A stretch of 64,000 nt of DNA from Hungatella hathewayi (GTDB lineage: Bacteria > Bacillota > Clostridia > Lachnospirales > Lachnospiraceae): NCBI GenBank assembly GCA_025149285.1, contig CP102274.1:1317501-1381500 (forward strand). Reading direction: 5' to 3'. This document shows, in pieces, positions 10,015 through 20,181 of this stretch. Numbering within the stretch: the stretch's first letter is position 1; every line of letters begins with the position of its first letter. A model generated the notes under the pieces. The model was not told the origin of the DNA and did no database searches. It worked only from the letters and a program-made list of their open reading frames with translations. Both the position numbers and the translations under genes were made by a program.

Positions 10015-11034
10015 CTATTCAAATCGAATGACAGCCTTCAGAACTTCTTCCGGATGCTGTCTGATCAGCTGAAATGCCTCCTCTGTCTGGCTGTAATGGA
10101 ACGTATGAGTGACAAAGGTTTCCGGATGCAGGCTGCCGTCTTCAAAACCTTCTATGACTTCGTCAAAACAGTTGCAGTTTAATCGGGAGCCGACTATCGT
10201 AAGCTCTTTTTTTGTGATATCCGCCATTGAAATGGCAGAAGGCTGATTTTTCAGGCCGATCACGACAATTCGCCCGGCAGGGCAGGCGAGCTGTACCGCT
10301 TGCTCAAGCGACAAAGGTGTGCAGACGGTGTCTACAATGACAGGGATTCCCTCTGAATCGGTAAATTCCATAATTTCACATTCCAGATCCTGGAGGGGAA
10401 TTAAAATGGTTCGGTCTGCCCCCATTTTTCTGGCTTTTTCCAGGCGGGAGGCAACCAGATCGGTTATCATAACTGAGGCTCCGTTTCGTTTGGCTACCTG
10501 CATCGCCGCAATCCCTATGGGGCCGGAACCCATGATTAAAACTTTGTCTCCGGCTGTAATCCCACCTCTTCGATTGATCTCCACACCGATCGTAAACGGT
10601 TCCACCATACTCAGCAAAGACTGGTCAAAAGCGGTGTGGAACTTATGGACATTGCTCTCTGGAACACATACATATTCGCAGAAGCCTCCGTCTCGATGAA
10701 CACCCAGTACTTCGAGAGAAGAACATACGTTATGGCGTCCAATCCGGCAGGCATAGCAGTGACCGCAGCTCAAGACCGGATCTACGGAAACCAGATCTCC
10801 TTTTTTTACCGTATGTACGGAGGAACCGGTTTCTGTTACAATACCGCCGAACTCGTGTCCGATCAGGCGTGGGTAGGTGGCGAGTGAATTTGTTCCATTC
10901 CAGATTCCCATGTCAGAGCCGCAGATGCCGCAGGAAGTGATTTTTATGAGTACATCATTGGGAGTTTTTATCGTGGGTGTCGGAATATTTTCAATGTTAA
11001 GCTGAAACGGCTGGGGTATTTTAATTGCTTTCAT
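10015..11034 (-). CDS. Zinc-dependent medium-chain alcohol/polyol dehydrogenase
   Basis: A 339-residue member of the sorbitol/threonine/galactonate dehydrogenase type. The catalytic zinc region CGICGSD and GHEFGG is near the N terminus. The structural zinc loop has four cysteines in CGHCYACRIGRHNVC. The Rossmann motif GSGPIG follows in the middle. It should oxidise a secondary alcohol of a sugar acid or polyol with NAD(P). It is divergent from the GntR regulator gene, a common arrangement for FCD-type regulators of sugar-acid pathways. The ribosome binding site AGGAGATC lies just before the ATG. The exact substrate cannot be read from sequence. Confidence 0.88.
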   Translation of the reverse strand: MKAIKIPQPFQLNIENIPTPTIKTPNDVLIKITSCGICGSDMGIWNGTNSLATYPRLIGHEFGGIVTETGSSVHTVKKGDLVSVDPVLSCGHCYACRIGRHNVCSSLEVLGVHRDGGFCEYVCVPESNVHKFHTAFDQSLLSMVEPFTIGVEINRRGGITAGDKVLIMGSGPIGIAAMQVAKRNGASVMITDLVASRLEKARKMGADRTILIPLQDLECEIMEFTDSEGIPVIVDTVCTPLSLEQAVQLACPAGRIVVIGLKNQPSAISMADITKKELTIVGSRLNCNCFDEVIEGFEDGSLHPETFVTHTFHYSQTEEAFQLIRQHPEEVLKAVIRFE

Positions 11035-11058
11035 ACTGTGATCTCCTGTATTTTGTAA

Positions 11059-11113
11059 ATTGATATATCAGTTGCATGTGATAAATATAAGGTATATATG
11101 CAAAAATATCAAT
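11059..11113. promoter_or_regulatory. Nested inverted repeat, candidate GntR operator
   Basis: Outer arms ATTGATAT (11059-11066) and ATATCAAT (11106-11113) enclose inner arms TTGCAT and ATGCAA. The element covers the predicted promoter of the dehydrogenase gene. Binding by the adjacent GntR/FCD regulator is inferred from position only. Confidence 0.4.
11084..11112 (-). promoter_or_regulatory. Promoter of the alcohol dehydrogenase gene
   Basis: Read on the minus strand there is TTGATA, a 17-base spacer and TATATT, 50-78 bases upstream of the start codon. Confidence 0.6.
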
Positions 11114-11194
11114 AATAAAACATAACTAATATATTAATCTAAAATTGTACATGTTTCACAAATCCCATATATATTTATTTGATGTTATGATTTA

Positions 11195-11223
11195 TTGACG
11201 AAAGTATACATATGTGCTACTAT
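11195..11223 (+). promoter_or_regulatory. Promoter of the gntR-type regulator gene
   Basis: TTGACG, a 17-base spacer and TACTAT, about 100 bases before the start codon in a very AT-rich leader. Confidence 0.6.
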
Positions 11224-11322
11224 TTTTATAGAAAATGTGTTTTTTAAGAAAAAATATTACAGAAAACTTATAAATGATAGGACCAATGAGAAAAAAGTGA
11301 TATATTAGATGAGGAGAAATAT

Positions 11323-12015
11323 ATGAAGGTATTTGAAAAAAAACAGATGGAGAATAACAGAGAGTATGCATATCGGCTGTTGAGAGATAATATCATGACG
11401 TTTCGACTTGTTCCGGGCCAGTCTCTCAATGAGAATGAACTTTCGGAGCTGATGCATGTCAGCCGAACTCCGGTACATGAGGCAATTTTGATGCTGAAGG
11501 AGGAATCGTTAGTTGACGTGTTCCCCCAGAGTGGGTCGAGAGTGTCGGGGATTGACTTGGAGACGTTGAACGAGGGGCTGTTTTTAAGGCTTCAGGTAGA
11601 ACCTGTAATCATATCACAGACAGCGGGAAATCTTACCAAAGAACAGATTGTGCGGTTGAAAGAGAATCTGGAGGCGCAGGAGACAGCCGCTTTGCAGGAA
11701 ACGTACTTGGATACATTTTTCAAGATTGATGATGAATTTCATCGCATGATTTATGAATTTGCGAAAAAGGCAAGAGTCTGGCGGGCAGTAAGGAGTGTCT
11801 GTTCCCACTATGACAGGGTCCGTTATCTCGATGCGATTGATACAAAGGCAAATATCCAGATTTTTGTGGAAGAGCATAAGACGATATATAGCAGCCTGCT
11901 GTCAGGAGAAATCGTTGACTTTGATTTTCCGAAGTTTTATGAAGGCCACCTGGCTACCTACCGAAAGCATTTTCGGCAGATGCTTGAGAAATATCCGGAA
12001 TATTTTAATCTGTAA
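11323..12015 (+). CDS. GntR-family transcriptional regulator with FCD ligand domain
   Basis: 230 residues. The N-terminal winged helix (about 15-75) contains the typical run SRTPVHEAILML and the wing SGSRVSGI. The rest is the helical FCD domain, with the conserved DDEFHRMIYE metal/ligand segment. FCD regulators usually sense sugar acids or related carboxylates. It is preceded by GAGGAG and lies 23 bases upstream of the sensor kinase gene, so it is probably co-transcribed with the YesM/YesN pair. Likely targets are the divergent dehydrogenase and its own operon (inference). Confidence 0.88.
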   Translation: MKVFEKKQMENNREYAYRLLRDNIMTFRLVPGQSLNENELSELMHVSRTPVHEAILMLKEESLVDVFPQSGSRVSGIDLETLNEGLFLRLQVEPVIISQTAGNLTKEQIVRLKENLEAQETAALQETYLDTFFKIDDEFHRMIYEFAKKARVWRAVRSVCSHYDRVRYLDAIDTKANIQIFVEEHKTIYSSLLSGEIVDFDFPKFYEGHLATYRKHFRQMLEKYPEYFNL

Positions 12016-12038
12016 CAGAGAATAAAAGAGGGAAAGCC

Positions 12039-13865
12039 GTGAAAAATATTTTTTATAAGCTGAGCGTGAGAAATAAACTAATGGTGGTTCTGTTACCGCT
12101 TGTTTCTCTGTTCATTATTATTACAGGAACTGTATGTTACTTTTTATCCTCCGCACAGCTGAAGATCAATTCGGAAAAGCTTCTGGAGGATGCCGTCCAT
12201 CAGGCCAGCGTGCGACTGGAGGAACGGTTTAAGATAGCATATTCTGCGGCAATCTCTCTGACGAATTCCGAAAGCCTGAAGTATTTTACATTTGTTTATG
12301 ACGGAGAGACTATGGATAAGGAGTTTCTGATCAATAATCAGGAACTTAAGCAGCAGATTACCAGAATTTGTGTGGATTACCCTGATGTGATGGATTCCGT
12401 TGTTTTTAAGACAAAACATGACTACTCACTCTCGTATTCCAGCTACGCTTCGCCGTATGTGATTACTGAGAGTTTTGGGGAAATGCTGAAAAAAGTACGG
12501 ATTGAGCAGCGTGGAGAACTGTTTCGCTATGCATGGCGCAGTTTACACGAAGAGGATCTGCTTCCTACGAGCCGGAAGCGAAATGTAATTTCTCTGTATT
12601 GTGTGGCTGGTAACGAAAATTCTGATGCAGGGATGCTTCTGGTAATTAATATGCTTCCGGAATCAGTGGCTGGTATTTTGAGAGATATTACCACGAGCCG
12701 CGGCAGCGTATCGGGAATTTTGGCGGAGGACTCGGTTCTGTATGATGGTGCTGAAAAAAAAGAGGTATTGAGAGAGGAAGACAGAGAGAAGCTGCTTCAT
12801 GCAGAGCTGGAGGGTTCCTATATTTCACAGGATCTCAATGGGGAAAAAATACTGATCTCTTACGAAAGACTGCAATTGAATGGCTGGGTGATTTTTTCCG
12901 CAGTGCCGCTTAAGAGTCTGATGGCCGGCAATGAGTTTATCGGTGTGATGATTGCAGTCTGCGTAGTGATCATGCTTTTGGTATCTTCCGTTCCCATTAT
13001 TGTATTTTCCAGATATATGTCAGATGATATCAAACGGATTGCATGCCAGCTGGAGCAGTATGAGGCGGGAGATAAAACCATAATATTTGAGACGAAGGAT
13101 GAAAAGGAGATTGGTGAACTGGTAGACGGATTGAATGCATTTGTGGCAACGATTAACTGTCAGATCAGTACAATTGAGGATATATCGGAAAAGAAGCGTA
13201 AGGCAGAACTGCTGTTGTTACAGTCACAGATTAATCCGCATTTTCTCTACAATACCCTTATTTCTATCCAGGCATTAATAAATGCGAAGGATTATGACAG
13301 GGTGAGCAAAATGTATGAGTCTGTGGTGCGCTTCTACGTGCTGAGCTTAAGCAAGGGAATGGAGAGGGTAAAAATATCCGGTGAGCTGGACTTGATCCGT
13401 CACTATCTGACCATTCTCCAGATGAGGTATGATAACAGTTTTGAGTGGTGTATGAATGTGGATGACGAGATCCTGAACTGTGAGATTCCCAAGTTAACAC
13501 TACAGCCAATTGTAGAGAATGCCATCGATCACGGGCTGCGCCGTCAGAGTAAGAAGGGGATCCTGGATATTTCCGGCTGCCGTTTTGAGGATAAAGTGAT
13601 TTTAACCGTATGGGACAATGGTGGAGGGATCAGTGAGAATAAACTGGCTGAATTGAATCAATATATTAAAATGGATGCGCCAGGGGATAAGGAAGTCGAG
13701 CATTTTGGCCTGTGGAACTGCAATCAGCGTATTGAGCTGTATTATGGGAAGGAATACGGTATCGAACTGGAAAGCGTGGAATCGATTTATACAAGTACGC
13801 TGATTACGCTTCCCTATACAGGGGAGAATGGAGGGGAATGGAATGACGAAACTTTTGATTGTTGA
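12039..13865 (+). CDS. YesM-type membrane sensor histidine kinase
   Basis: 608 residues starting at GTG after AGAGGGAAAG. There is a transmembrane helix near residues 14-35, an extracellular sensor region, and a second helix near 300-325. A HAMP-like linker follows, then the His_kinase domain with NPHFLYNTL; the phosphorylated His is residue 401. The C-terminal ATPase has the N box (VENAIDHGL) and G box (DNGGG). It should autophosphorylate on detecting an extracellular glycan product, probably with the binding protein of the neighbouring importer, and pass the phosphate to the AraC-type regulator whose gene overlaps by 23 bases. Confidence 0.92.
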   Translation: MKNIFYKLSVRNKLMVVLLPLVSLFIIITGTVCYFLSSAQLKINSEKLLEDAVHQASVRLEERFKIAYSAAISLTNSESLKYFTFVYDGETMDKEFLINNQELKQQITRICVDYPDVMDSVVFKTKHDYSLSYSSYASPYVITESFGEMLKKVRIEQRGELFRYAWRSLHEEDLLPTSRKRNVISLYCVAGNENSDAGMLLVINMLPESVAGILRDITTSRGSVSGILAEDSVLYDGAEKKEVLREEDREKLLHAELEGSYISQDLNGEKILISYERLQLNGWVIFSAVPLKSLMAGNEFIGVMIAVCVVIMLLVSSVPIIVFSRYMSDDIKRIACQLEQYEAGDKTIIFETKDEKEIGELVDGLNAFVATINCQISTIEDISEKKRKAELLLLQSQINPHFLYNTLISIQALINAKDYDRVSKMYESVVRFYVLSLSKGMERVKISGELDLIRHYLTILQMRYDNSFEWCMNVDDEILNCEIPKLTLQPIVENAIDHGLRRQSKKGILDISGCRFEDKVILTVWDNGGGISENKLAELNQYIKMDAPGDKEVEHFGLWNCNQRIELYYGKEYGIELESVESIYTSTLITLPYTGENGGEWNDETFDC

Positions 13866-15099
13866 TGATGAAAGGATTATCAGGGAGGACTTAGCACTGA
13901 ATCTTCCGTGGAGGCAGCATGGCATCGAACTTGTTACCCCCGCCGGGAATGGACGGGAGGCAGTCGAGGTGATTGAGAGGGAGAAACCGGACATCGTTCT
14001 GGCCGATATCAATATGCCGGTTATGGACGGGCTGGAGTTGGCGGCATGGCTGGCGGAAAATCATAAAGAAATTAGAATCATGTTTCTTACGGGGTATGAT
14101 GATTTTAAATATGCGAAGCGTGCTCTGGAGCTGCATGTGCAGGATTATATCTTAAAATATGAATCGAGGGAAAAGATTATTGAAGCGGTCAAACGGTGTG
14201 AACTGGAATACCATGAGGCCAGGAAAGGAGAGACACTGATCCAAAAGTCAAAATCACTGCTGCAGTCCCGCTTTTTAACCCAGCTGATTATGGGAATCGC
14301 AGAGGAACAGGCGCTTGGTGAGTTTGAAAAAAAGAACAGGTTTGATATCTGTGATCCAATGTTTTATCTGGTACTCCTTCACATGGACTGTCAGGACAGT
14401 TACTTGAAAAGCGAAGGTCCTAATACCAATGAAATCTATGCATTTTCTGCAATTAACATTTTTAGGGAATTGGCGGAAGCTGAATTGCCGGAAAAAGATG
14501 TTTCCGTGTATTTTGGTACGTATGACGGTCAGGTTTTCGCTGTATTTGCGTTTCGGAAGGCCGGATACCGGGAGGAGTTCTCAAAATTGCTGGAAAGCGT
14601 GGTTGAGAATCTGAGAAAATTTTTAAATATGAAAGTAAAAATTGCCGTTAGTCAGGAATACCATCGGTTGAGTCAGACTGACGATGCATATAATGAGTCT
14701 TACCGGCTGCTGGAACTTATGAAGCTGGGGGACAGCGGCGCTGTGGTACACTGCTCAGATGGAAACTGCCGTCTGGTTAAGAAAAATGCCATAATGGAGG
14801 AGATCGAGGATTATATTATGGAACAGTATTCTGTTCCCGGTTTAAGCCTTAACGATCTGGCAAACCATATTCATCTTTCTCCGGCCCATTTGTGCAGGAT
14901 TATCAAGAAAAATAAGAATACGAATTTCATGGCATGGCTTACCAGCGTGAGAATCGAAAAGGCGGCTTCCCTAATGAAGACGACCGATGACCGGATCTAT
15001 GAGATATGCGAGAAGGTGGGATACAATAATCCGCAGTATTTCAGCGTAATATTTAAGAAGTATATGGGGGTGAGCCCCAGAGAATATATGGAGAAATAA
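13843..15099 (+). CDS. YesN-type response regulator with AraC DNA-binding domain
   Basis: 418 residues from the ATG at 13843. That start is preferred over 13828 because GGAGGGG is correctly spaced and the protein then begins MTKLLIVDDE. The receiver domain has Asp55 (LADINMP) as phospho-acceptor. The long middle linker is typical of YesN proteins. The C-terminal AraC domain has two helix-turn-helix motifs, the second ending GVSPREYM. It is the partner of the overlapping kinase and the likely activator of the ABC importer and glycosidase operon that begins 157 bases downstream. Confidence 0.92.
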   Translation: MTKLLIVDDERIIREDLALNLPWRQHGIELVTPAGNGREAVEVIEREKPDIVLADINMPVMDGLELAAWLAENHKEIRIMFLTGYDDFKYAKRALELHVQDYILKYESREKIIEAVKRCELEYHEARKGETLIQKSKSLLQSRFLTQLIMGIAEEQALGEFEKKNRFDICDPMFYLVLLHMDCQDSYLKSEGPNTNEIYAFSAINIFRELAEAELPEKDVSVYFGTYDGQVFAVFAFRKAGYREEFSKLLESVVENLRKFLNMKVKIAVSQEYHRLSQTDDAYNESYRLLELMKLGDSGAVVHCSDGNCRLVKKNAIMEEIEDYIMEQYSVPGLSLNDLANHIHLSPAHLCRIIKKNKNTNFMAWLTSVRIEKAASLMKTTDDRIYEICEKVGYNNPQYFSVIFKKYMGVSPREYMEK

Positions 15100-15255
15100 A
15101 GTATTTGGCGATTCCGATTCAGGGAGCCGCTTTTCTTATTTTTCCACAGGCTGCAAATAATCAAAATTCCAAACGTTTATATCAATCTGATTAATGTACT
15201 TTAACTCTTTTTTTTATTAGGATGATTAAAAAGAAGAAAAGAGAGGGCAATACAG

Positions 15256-16152
15256 ATGCGAGGAAAAAAAAGACTGGATCATTATTATCCATATCTGCTT
15301 ATTTTACCGACAGTCCTGTTGATTATTATATTTATTATGATACCAATTCTGGATGTGTTTAAGCTGAGCGCGCAGGATTACTCGACCAACAGTCTGAGCG
15401 GAGTCGGCACGTTTGTCGGATTTGAGAATTTCAGAAAGATTCTGATGGAGGATGAAGTATTTCGCAAGGCGGCGGGAATCAGTCTGAAATGGGTGGCATG
15501 CACGGTGGCAGGACAACTGGTGATCGGGATGGGGATTGCCCTTCTGCTGAACCAGAAAGTCTGGTTTCGCGGGTTATTCCGTTCGGTTACATTCATGCCA
15601 TGGGCGGTATCCGGAGTACTCGCCACTATGCTGTGGACCATTATGTACAACCAGAATGTGGGCGTGATCAATGACCTGCTTATCAAGGCTGGTATTCTGG
15701 AAAAGGGGGTGGCATGGCTTTCCAACCCCCATACAACCTTCTGGGCGGTGGTGGTGACAGAACTGTGGAGAGGAATCCCGTTCTTTGCCATTATGATTTT
15801 GGCAGGCCTTCAGTCGATTCCGGAGGAAATCTATGAATCCTGTAACGTGGATGGCTGTGGAGGTTTTCGGAAGTTTCTCTATATTACACTGCCGTATTTA
15901 AAAGAAAGCCTTGTGTTTTCCACGTTGCTCCGATGTATCTGGGAATTTAATTCCATCGACTTAATCTTTACTATGACGAATGGAGGTCCGCTGCGGCTTA
16001 CCACAACGCTTCCGGTATATTTGATGCAGAGGGCAGTGGTTGGCGGCCAGTACGGGTACGGTTCCGCCATGGCTGTGATGATGGGAGCGGGACTTCTGGT
16101 ATTTGCATTCCTGTATTTGAAAATTACCCGCTATGGGAGGGAAGATGTATGA
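15256..16152 (+). CDS. Sugar ABC transporter permease (MalF/LplB-like)
   Basis: 298 residues with six predicted membrane helices. The EAA-loop region (CNVDGCGGFRKFLYITLPYL) would contact the ATPase. It forms an importer with the next permease and the downstream binding lipoprotein. No ATPase gene lies in the locus, so a shared MsmX/MsmK-type ATPase elsewhere is inferred. Start at ATG after GAGAGGG. Confidence 0.92.
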   Translation: MRGKKRLDHYYPYLLILPTVLLIIIFIMIPILDVFKLSAQDYSTNSLSGVGTFVGFENFRKILMEDEVFRKAAGISLKWVACTVAGQLVIGMGIALLLNQKVWFRGLFRSVTFMPWAVSGVLATMLWTIMYNQNVGVINDLLIKAGILEKGVAWLSNPHTTFWAVVVTELWRGIPFFAIMILAGLQSIPEEIYESCNVDGCGGFRKFLYITLPYLKESLVFSTLLRCIWEFNSIDLIFTMTNGGPLRLTTTLPVYLMQRAVVGGQYGYGSAMAVMMGAGLLVFAFLYLKITRYGREDV

Positions 16153-16991
16153 CGAACAAACAGAAACGAACGGTAAAACGAATTCTTGGAATTTATATTC
16201 CCCTGTGTGTGACGGCGCTTTTTACAATTGCGCCTATTTTATGGAGTTTGATCACTTCTCTGAAAGAGCCTGGATCGGTTTTTAAACTGCCGGTACAGTA
16301 TTTCCCAAGCCCGGCTACCCTGAAGAATTTTGTAACTGTTTGGGGAAGAAATAAATTTTCTCTCTATTTTGGAAACAGCCTTTATATCGGGGTTCTTTCC
16401 GTTGTATTTATTGTGATACTTGCCATATTAAACGGTTATGCGTTGGCGAGATTTAAGTTTAAGGCAAAGGGGGCATTTCTCTCTCTTCTGCTGCTCACTC
16501 AGATTATGCCGGTGATCATCTACATTGTGCCGCTGTTTTTAACCTTTAACAAATTTGGGCTGATCAATACGAGAGCGTCTGTTATTTTGTTTTACGTTGT
16601 GTCGCAGACACCGTTTAATTCTCTGCTGATGAGAGGCTTTGTGTCTGACATACCGGTTGAGATCGAGGAAGCGGCCATGGTGGACGGCGCGGGAAGATTT
16701 TATATTATTACGAGAATGATACCGAAACTGATTCTTCCGGGGATTGTGGCGACCAGCGCGTTTGCTTTTGTGGGCTGTTGGAATGAGTTTCAGGTAGCAT
16801 TTTCCTTTATTACACAGCAATCGAAGTTTACGATTCCGGTAGCCCTTAAATCTCTGGTCACCGAGGCGTCGGTGGATATGGCGGCATTGGCGGCCAGCAG
16901 CATTATTGCGCTGATTCCTCCGATTATCCTCTTTGCTTTTATTCAAAAGCACTTAATCAGTGGTATGGCGGCGGGAGCGGTGAAAGGTTGA
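16149..16991 (+). CDS. Sugar ABC transporter permease (MalG/YtcP-like)
   Basis: 280 residues, six membrane helices and an EAA loop (EEAAMVDGAGRFYIITRMIP). It overlaps the previous permease gene by four bases (ATGA), indicating translational coupling, and ends 12 bases before the alpha-mannosidase gene. Typical C terminus for this subfamily (AAGAVKG). Confidence 0.92.
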   Translation: MTNKQKRTVKRILGIYIPLCVTALFTIAPILWSLITSLKEPGSVFKLPVQYFPSPATLKNFVTVWGRNKFSLYFGNSLYIGVLSVVFIVILAILNGYALARFKFKAKGAFLSLLLLTQIMPVIIYIVPLFLTFNKFGLINTRASVILFYVVSQTPFNSLLMRGFVSDIPVEIEEAAMVDGAGRFYIITRMIPKLILPGIVATSAFAFVGCWNEFQVAFSFITQQSKFTIPVALKSLVTEASVDMAALAASSIIALIPPIILFAFIQKHLISGMAAGAVKG

Positions 16992-17003
16992 TGAGGAAAG
17001 AAA

Positions 17004-20000
17004 ATGAATCAGACGGAAAGTTATGAGATAGAACGGGTCAGCCAGATCTTATCGGTGCTTAAGGCGGCTGTCAAAAAGAATGTGACAGTTCCGGAAAAAT
17101 TGAGGTATGCGCCCGAAAAGCTGAATTTTAATCAATTGCCTGTTTTTCAGGAGTTTAGGAATGGGGGCTCCTGGGGAGGTTTTGACCAGTATGGCTGGTT
17201 TCAGTGCCACTTTGAGATTCCGGAGGAAACAGAGGGCTGCGGACTCTGGATTGAGATTACGCAGAATAAGAGAGACTGGTATGCACAGAATCCCCAATTT
17301 CTGCTTTACTGCAATCAGATTCCGATGCAGGGATTTGATATTTACCATGAAGAATGCCTGATCACAGAACATGCACGCGGCAAAGAGACAGTGTGTATAG
17401 ATATTGACGCCTGGTCGGGCATGGTTCTTAAGGAGGTGAGCTGGGATAACAGGGAAAACCTCCCGGGGATACTATCCATTCGTTTTTATGAAAAAGACTG
17501 CAATACGGAACAGCTTTATTACGATATGAAATCGATGCTGGATACTGCGGTCTGCTGCGGAAAGGAGAGCGACGAAGGAATTATCCTGCTTCACGCTCTG
17601 CATGAGGCTGTCAATCTTCTGGATTTAAGAGAGATTGGGAGCGAGTCCTATGACAACAGCATAAAAGAAGCGGCAAAATACTTGAAAGAGGAATTTTTTT
17701 TGAAACAGTGCGGTTCAAATGGAAAGAAGGCCAGATGCGTAGGCCACACGCACATTGACGTGGCCTGGATGTGGCAGAAATCGCATACAAGAAATAAGAC
17801 TGTGAGAAGCTTTCAGACAGCGCTAAAGCTGTTGGAGGAATATCCGGAATTCATATTTATGTCGAGCCAGCCGCAGCTTTACGAATACTTCCGGGAGGCG
17901 CAGCCGGAGGAGTTTGAGAAAATTAAAAAGTATACGACCCTCGGACGATGGGAGGCGGAAGGCGGCATGTGGGTGGAGGCGGACTGTAATCTGACCAGCG
18001 GAGAGAGCCTGATCCGTCAGTTTCTGGAAGGAAAGCAGTATTTTAAAGAGCAGTTTGGAACGGAAAGCAGAATACTCTGGCTGCCGGATGTGTTTGGATA
18101 TTCGGCAGCCCTGCCCCAGATCTGCCGGAAATGCGGGATAGACTATTTCATGACGACGAAGATTAGCTGGAATGAACAGGATCAAATTCCATATGATACA
18201 TTTTTGTGGAAGGGAATAGACGGCAGCGAGCTGCTGACCCATTTTTCACCGTCCAGACAGTTTGACCATGTGGAATATAATTCATTTGGGTTTGCCCGAA
18301 GCCCGCATATAACGACGTACAATGCCGAACTGTCGCCGGATTACGTTATGGGCGGCTGGAAACGCTATGCACAGAAGAGCCTGAACACGGAATTTTTAAT
18401 GCCCTGTGGTTTTGGAGACGGTGGAGGCGGAACGACAAGAGAGATGGTGGAGTGTGGAAAGCGTATGAGCTATGGCCTGCCGGGCGCACCTGAAGTGCAG
18501 TTTTCCACGGCTGGAGAATTTTTTGAGAAGCTGGAGGTGGATACTGAGGGGAATCCGGCGCTCCCCGTGTGGTATGGGGAGCTTTATCTCGAATTTCATC
18601 GCGGTACCTATACCTCTGTTGGTGAAATCAAGCGTCTCAACCGTATTGCGGAGACCCTGCTTCAGCGATGTGAGTTTCTTTACAGCTTACTGGCACAGGC
18701 GGAAGGGCCGGAAATTTATCCGTACAGGAAGTTAAAGCAATGGATTCGGATAATTCTGACCAACCAGTTCCACGATATTCTGCCGGGATCTGCAATTGAC
18801 GCCGTCTACGACGACTGCCGAAAGGAGTACGAGGAGATTCTGCCGGAAATGGAGTCTACGGCGGTTCAGGCGATGGAGCGGATCGCAGGAAAATGGAGCG
18901 GCCGGAGCCTTATTGCTTTTAACACGTTTGGCTTTGCGAGAAATTCCCGGATTTTATTCGCATGTGACAGCGACGCGGAGGTACTGGTTTTAACCGGTGA
19001 AGATGGGATGGGTATTCCCGCTCAGAAGACGCCTGACGGGCAGTACTGTGCCGAACTGAAAGCGGTTCCGGGCGCAGGTGCATTTCGTTACCGGATCAGG
19101 GAAACATGCGAACACGGTGGATTTACTATTACATACAGAGACAATATAATTGAGTCACCGTATTATAAAATCCGCCTCAATGAAAATGGAACAATGGCCT
19201 CCCTCTATGACAGGGAAGCAGACCGGGAACTGTTAGGCGGAGCCGCAAACGTGCTGGAAGTGTATGAGGACAGACCGTACCAGTATGATGCGTGGGAGCT
19301 GAGTCCGTATTACAGGGAAAAGAGGTATGAGCTGAACCACTGTACGGAGGCTGAACTTGTAGAGCAGGGACCTGTCAGGATCGGCCTGCGGTTTGTCTAT
19401 CGGTATCTCTCCTCAACGGTAAGGCAGACTCTCTACGTCTACAGCAATTCCAGGCGGCTGGATTTTGTGACCGATATTGACTGGCAGGAAGAACATTTGC
19501 TGCTGAAAGCGGCATTTCCGGTAAATATCGTTTCACAGAAGGCGGTTTATGAAATACAGTTTGGTACAGTTGAGCGGCCGACCCATACGAACACTTCATG
19601 GGACGCGGAAAAATTCGAAACGTGTGCCCAGCGATTTGCTGATCTGTCGGAAGGAAACTATGGAGTATCACTCTTAAGTGACTGTAAGTATGGGTATGAT
19701 ATTCATGATGGGGTAATGCGCCTGTCGCTTCTTCGTTCTGCGGTGTTCCCGAACAGACAGGACAGAGGGTTCCACCACTTTACGTACTCCCTTTATCCTC
19801 ATCCGGGAGATTATCGGGAGGCGGGAGTATTTCAGGAGGCGTATGACTTATTAAGCCCTGTTCCGGCACTTTTCTCTAAGGTGGAGGGACAGCAATGCGG
19901 AGCGTTCCCCCGCCGGCTGGCCATCTGCAATACGCCGGGAATATTTATTGAGACGGTAAAAAGGGCGGAGGATGGAGACGGCTGGATCATCAGAGCTTAT

Positions 20001-20174
20001 GAAGGTTTTGGAAACCGCGTGAAGGCTGGTATTGAGATCATCACGGAAGCCCCCTGTACGCTGAAGGAGTGCGATATGCTGGAGCGGGGCGGAACAGAAC
20101 TTTCGGCTGTCGGAAACTGTTTCACAGTTGTTTTTAATCCGTTTGAAATCAAAACATTTCGAATGCAAAAATAA
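17004..20174 (+). CDS. GH38 alpha-mannosidase
   Basis: 1056 residues without signal peptide, so cytoplasmic. The zinc-binding motif GHTHID places His248/His250 and Asp252 at the active site. The nucleophile is Asp362 in LPDVFGYS. The order is an N-terminal extension, the GH38 catalytic barrel, the central three-helix domain (about 590-640, with NQFHDILPGS), and the large C-terminal beta domain. It should release mannose from imported alpha-mannosides such as trimmed N-glycan or mannan fragments. Lying between the permeases and the binding-protein gene makes it part of the import operon, so the imported oligosaccharide is probably an alpha-mannoside. Confidence 0.93.
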   Translation: MNQTESYEIERVSQILSVLKAAVKKNVTVPEKLRYAPEKLNFNQLPVFQEFRNGGSWGGFDQYGWFQCHFEIPEETEGCGLWIEITQNKRDWYAQNPQFLLYCNQIPMQGFDIYHEECLITEHARGKETVCIDIDAWSGMVLKEVSWDNRENLPGILSIRFYEKDCNTEQLYYDMKSMLDTAVCCGKESDEGIILLHALHEAVNLLDLREIGSESYDNSIKEAAKYLKEEFFLKQCGSNGKKARCVGHTHIDVAWMWQKSHTRNKTVRSFQTALKLLEEYPEFIFMSSQPQLYEYFREAQPEEFEKIKKYTTLGRWEAEGGMWVEADCNLTSGESLIRQFLEGKQYFKEQFGTESRILWLPDVFGYSAALPQICRKCGIDYFMTTKISWNEQDQIPYDTFLWKGIDGSELLTHFSPSRQFDHVEYNSFGFARSPHITTYNAELSPDYVMGGWKRYAQKSLNTEFLMPCGFGDGGGGTTREMVECGKRMSYGLPGAPEVQFSTAGEFFEKLEVDTEGNPALPVWYGELYLEFHRGTYTSVGEIKRLNRIAETLLQRCEFLYSLLAQAEGPEIYPYRKLKQWIRIILTNQFHDILPGSAIDAVYDDCRKEYEEILPEMESTAVQAMERIAGKWSGRSLIAFNTFGFARNSRILFACDSDAEVLVLTGEDGMGIPAQKTPDGQYCAELKAVPGAGAFRYRIRETCEHGGFTITYRDNIIESPYYKIRLNENGTMASLYDREADRELLGGAANVLEVYEDRPYQYDAWELSPYYREKRYELNHCTEAELVEQGPVRIGLRFVYRYLSSTVRQTLYVYSNSRRLDFVTDIDWQEEHLLLKAAFPVNIVSQKAVYEIQFGTVERPTHTNTSWDAEKFETCAQRFADLSEGNYGVSLLSDCKYGYDIHDGVMRLSLLRSAVFPNRQDRGFHHFTYSLYPHPGDYREAGVFQEAYDLLSPVPALFSKVEGQQCGAFPRRLAICNTPGIFIETVKRAEDGDGWIIRAYEGFGNRVKAGIEIITEAPCTLKECDMLERGGTELSAVGNCFTVVFNPFEIKTFRMQK

Positions 20175-20181
20175 CAAACAT

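Noticed and set aside
15160..15182. CcpA cre-like site around CCAAACGTTTATA
   Set aside because: It differs from the cre consensus at three conserved positions and has no clear promoter beside it.
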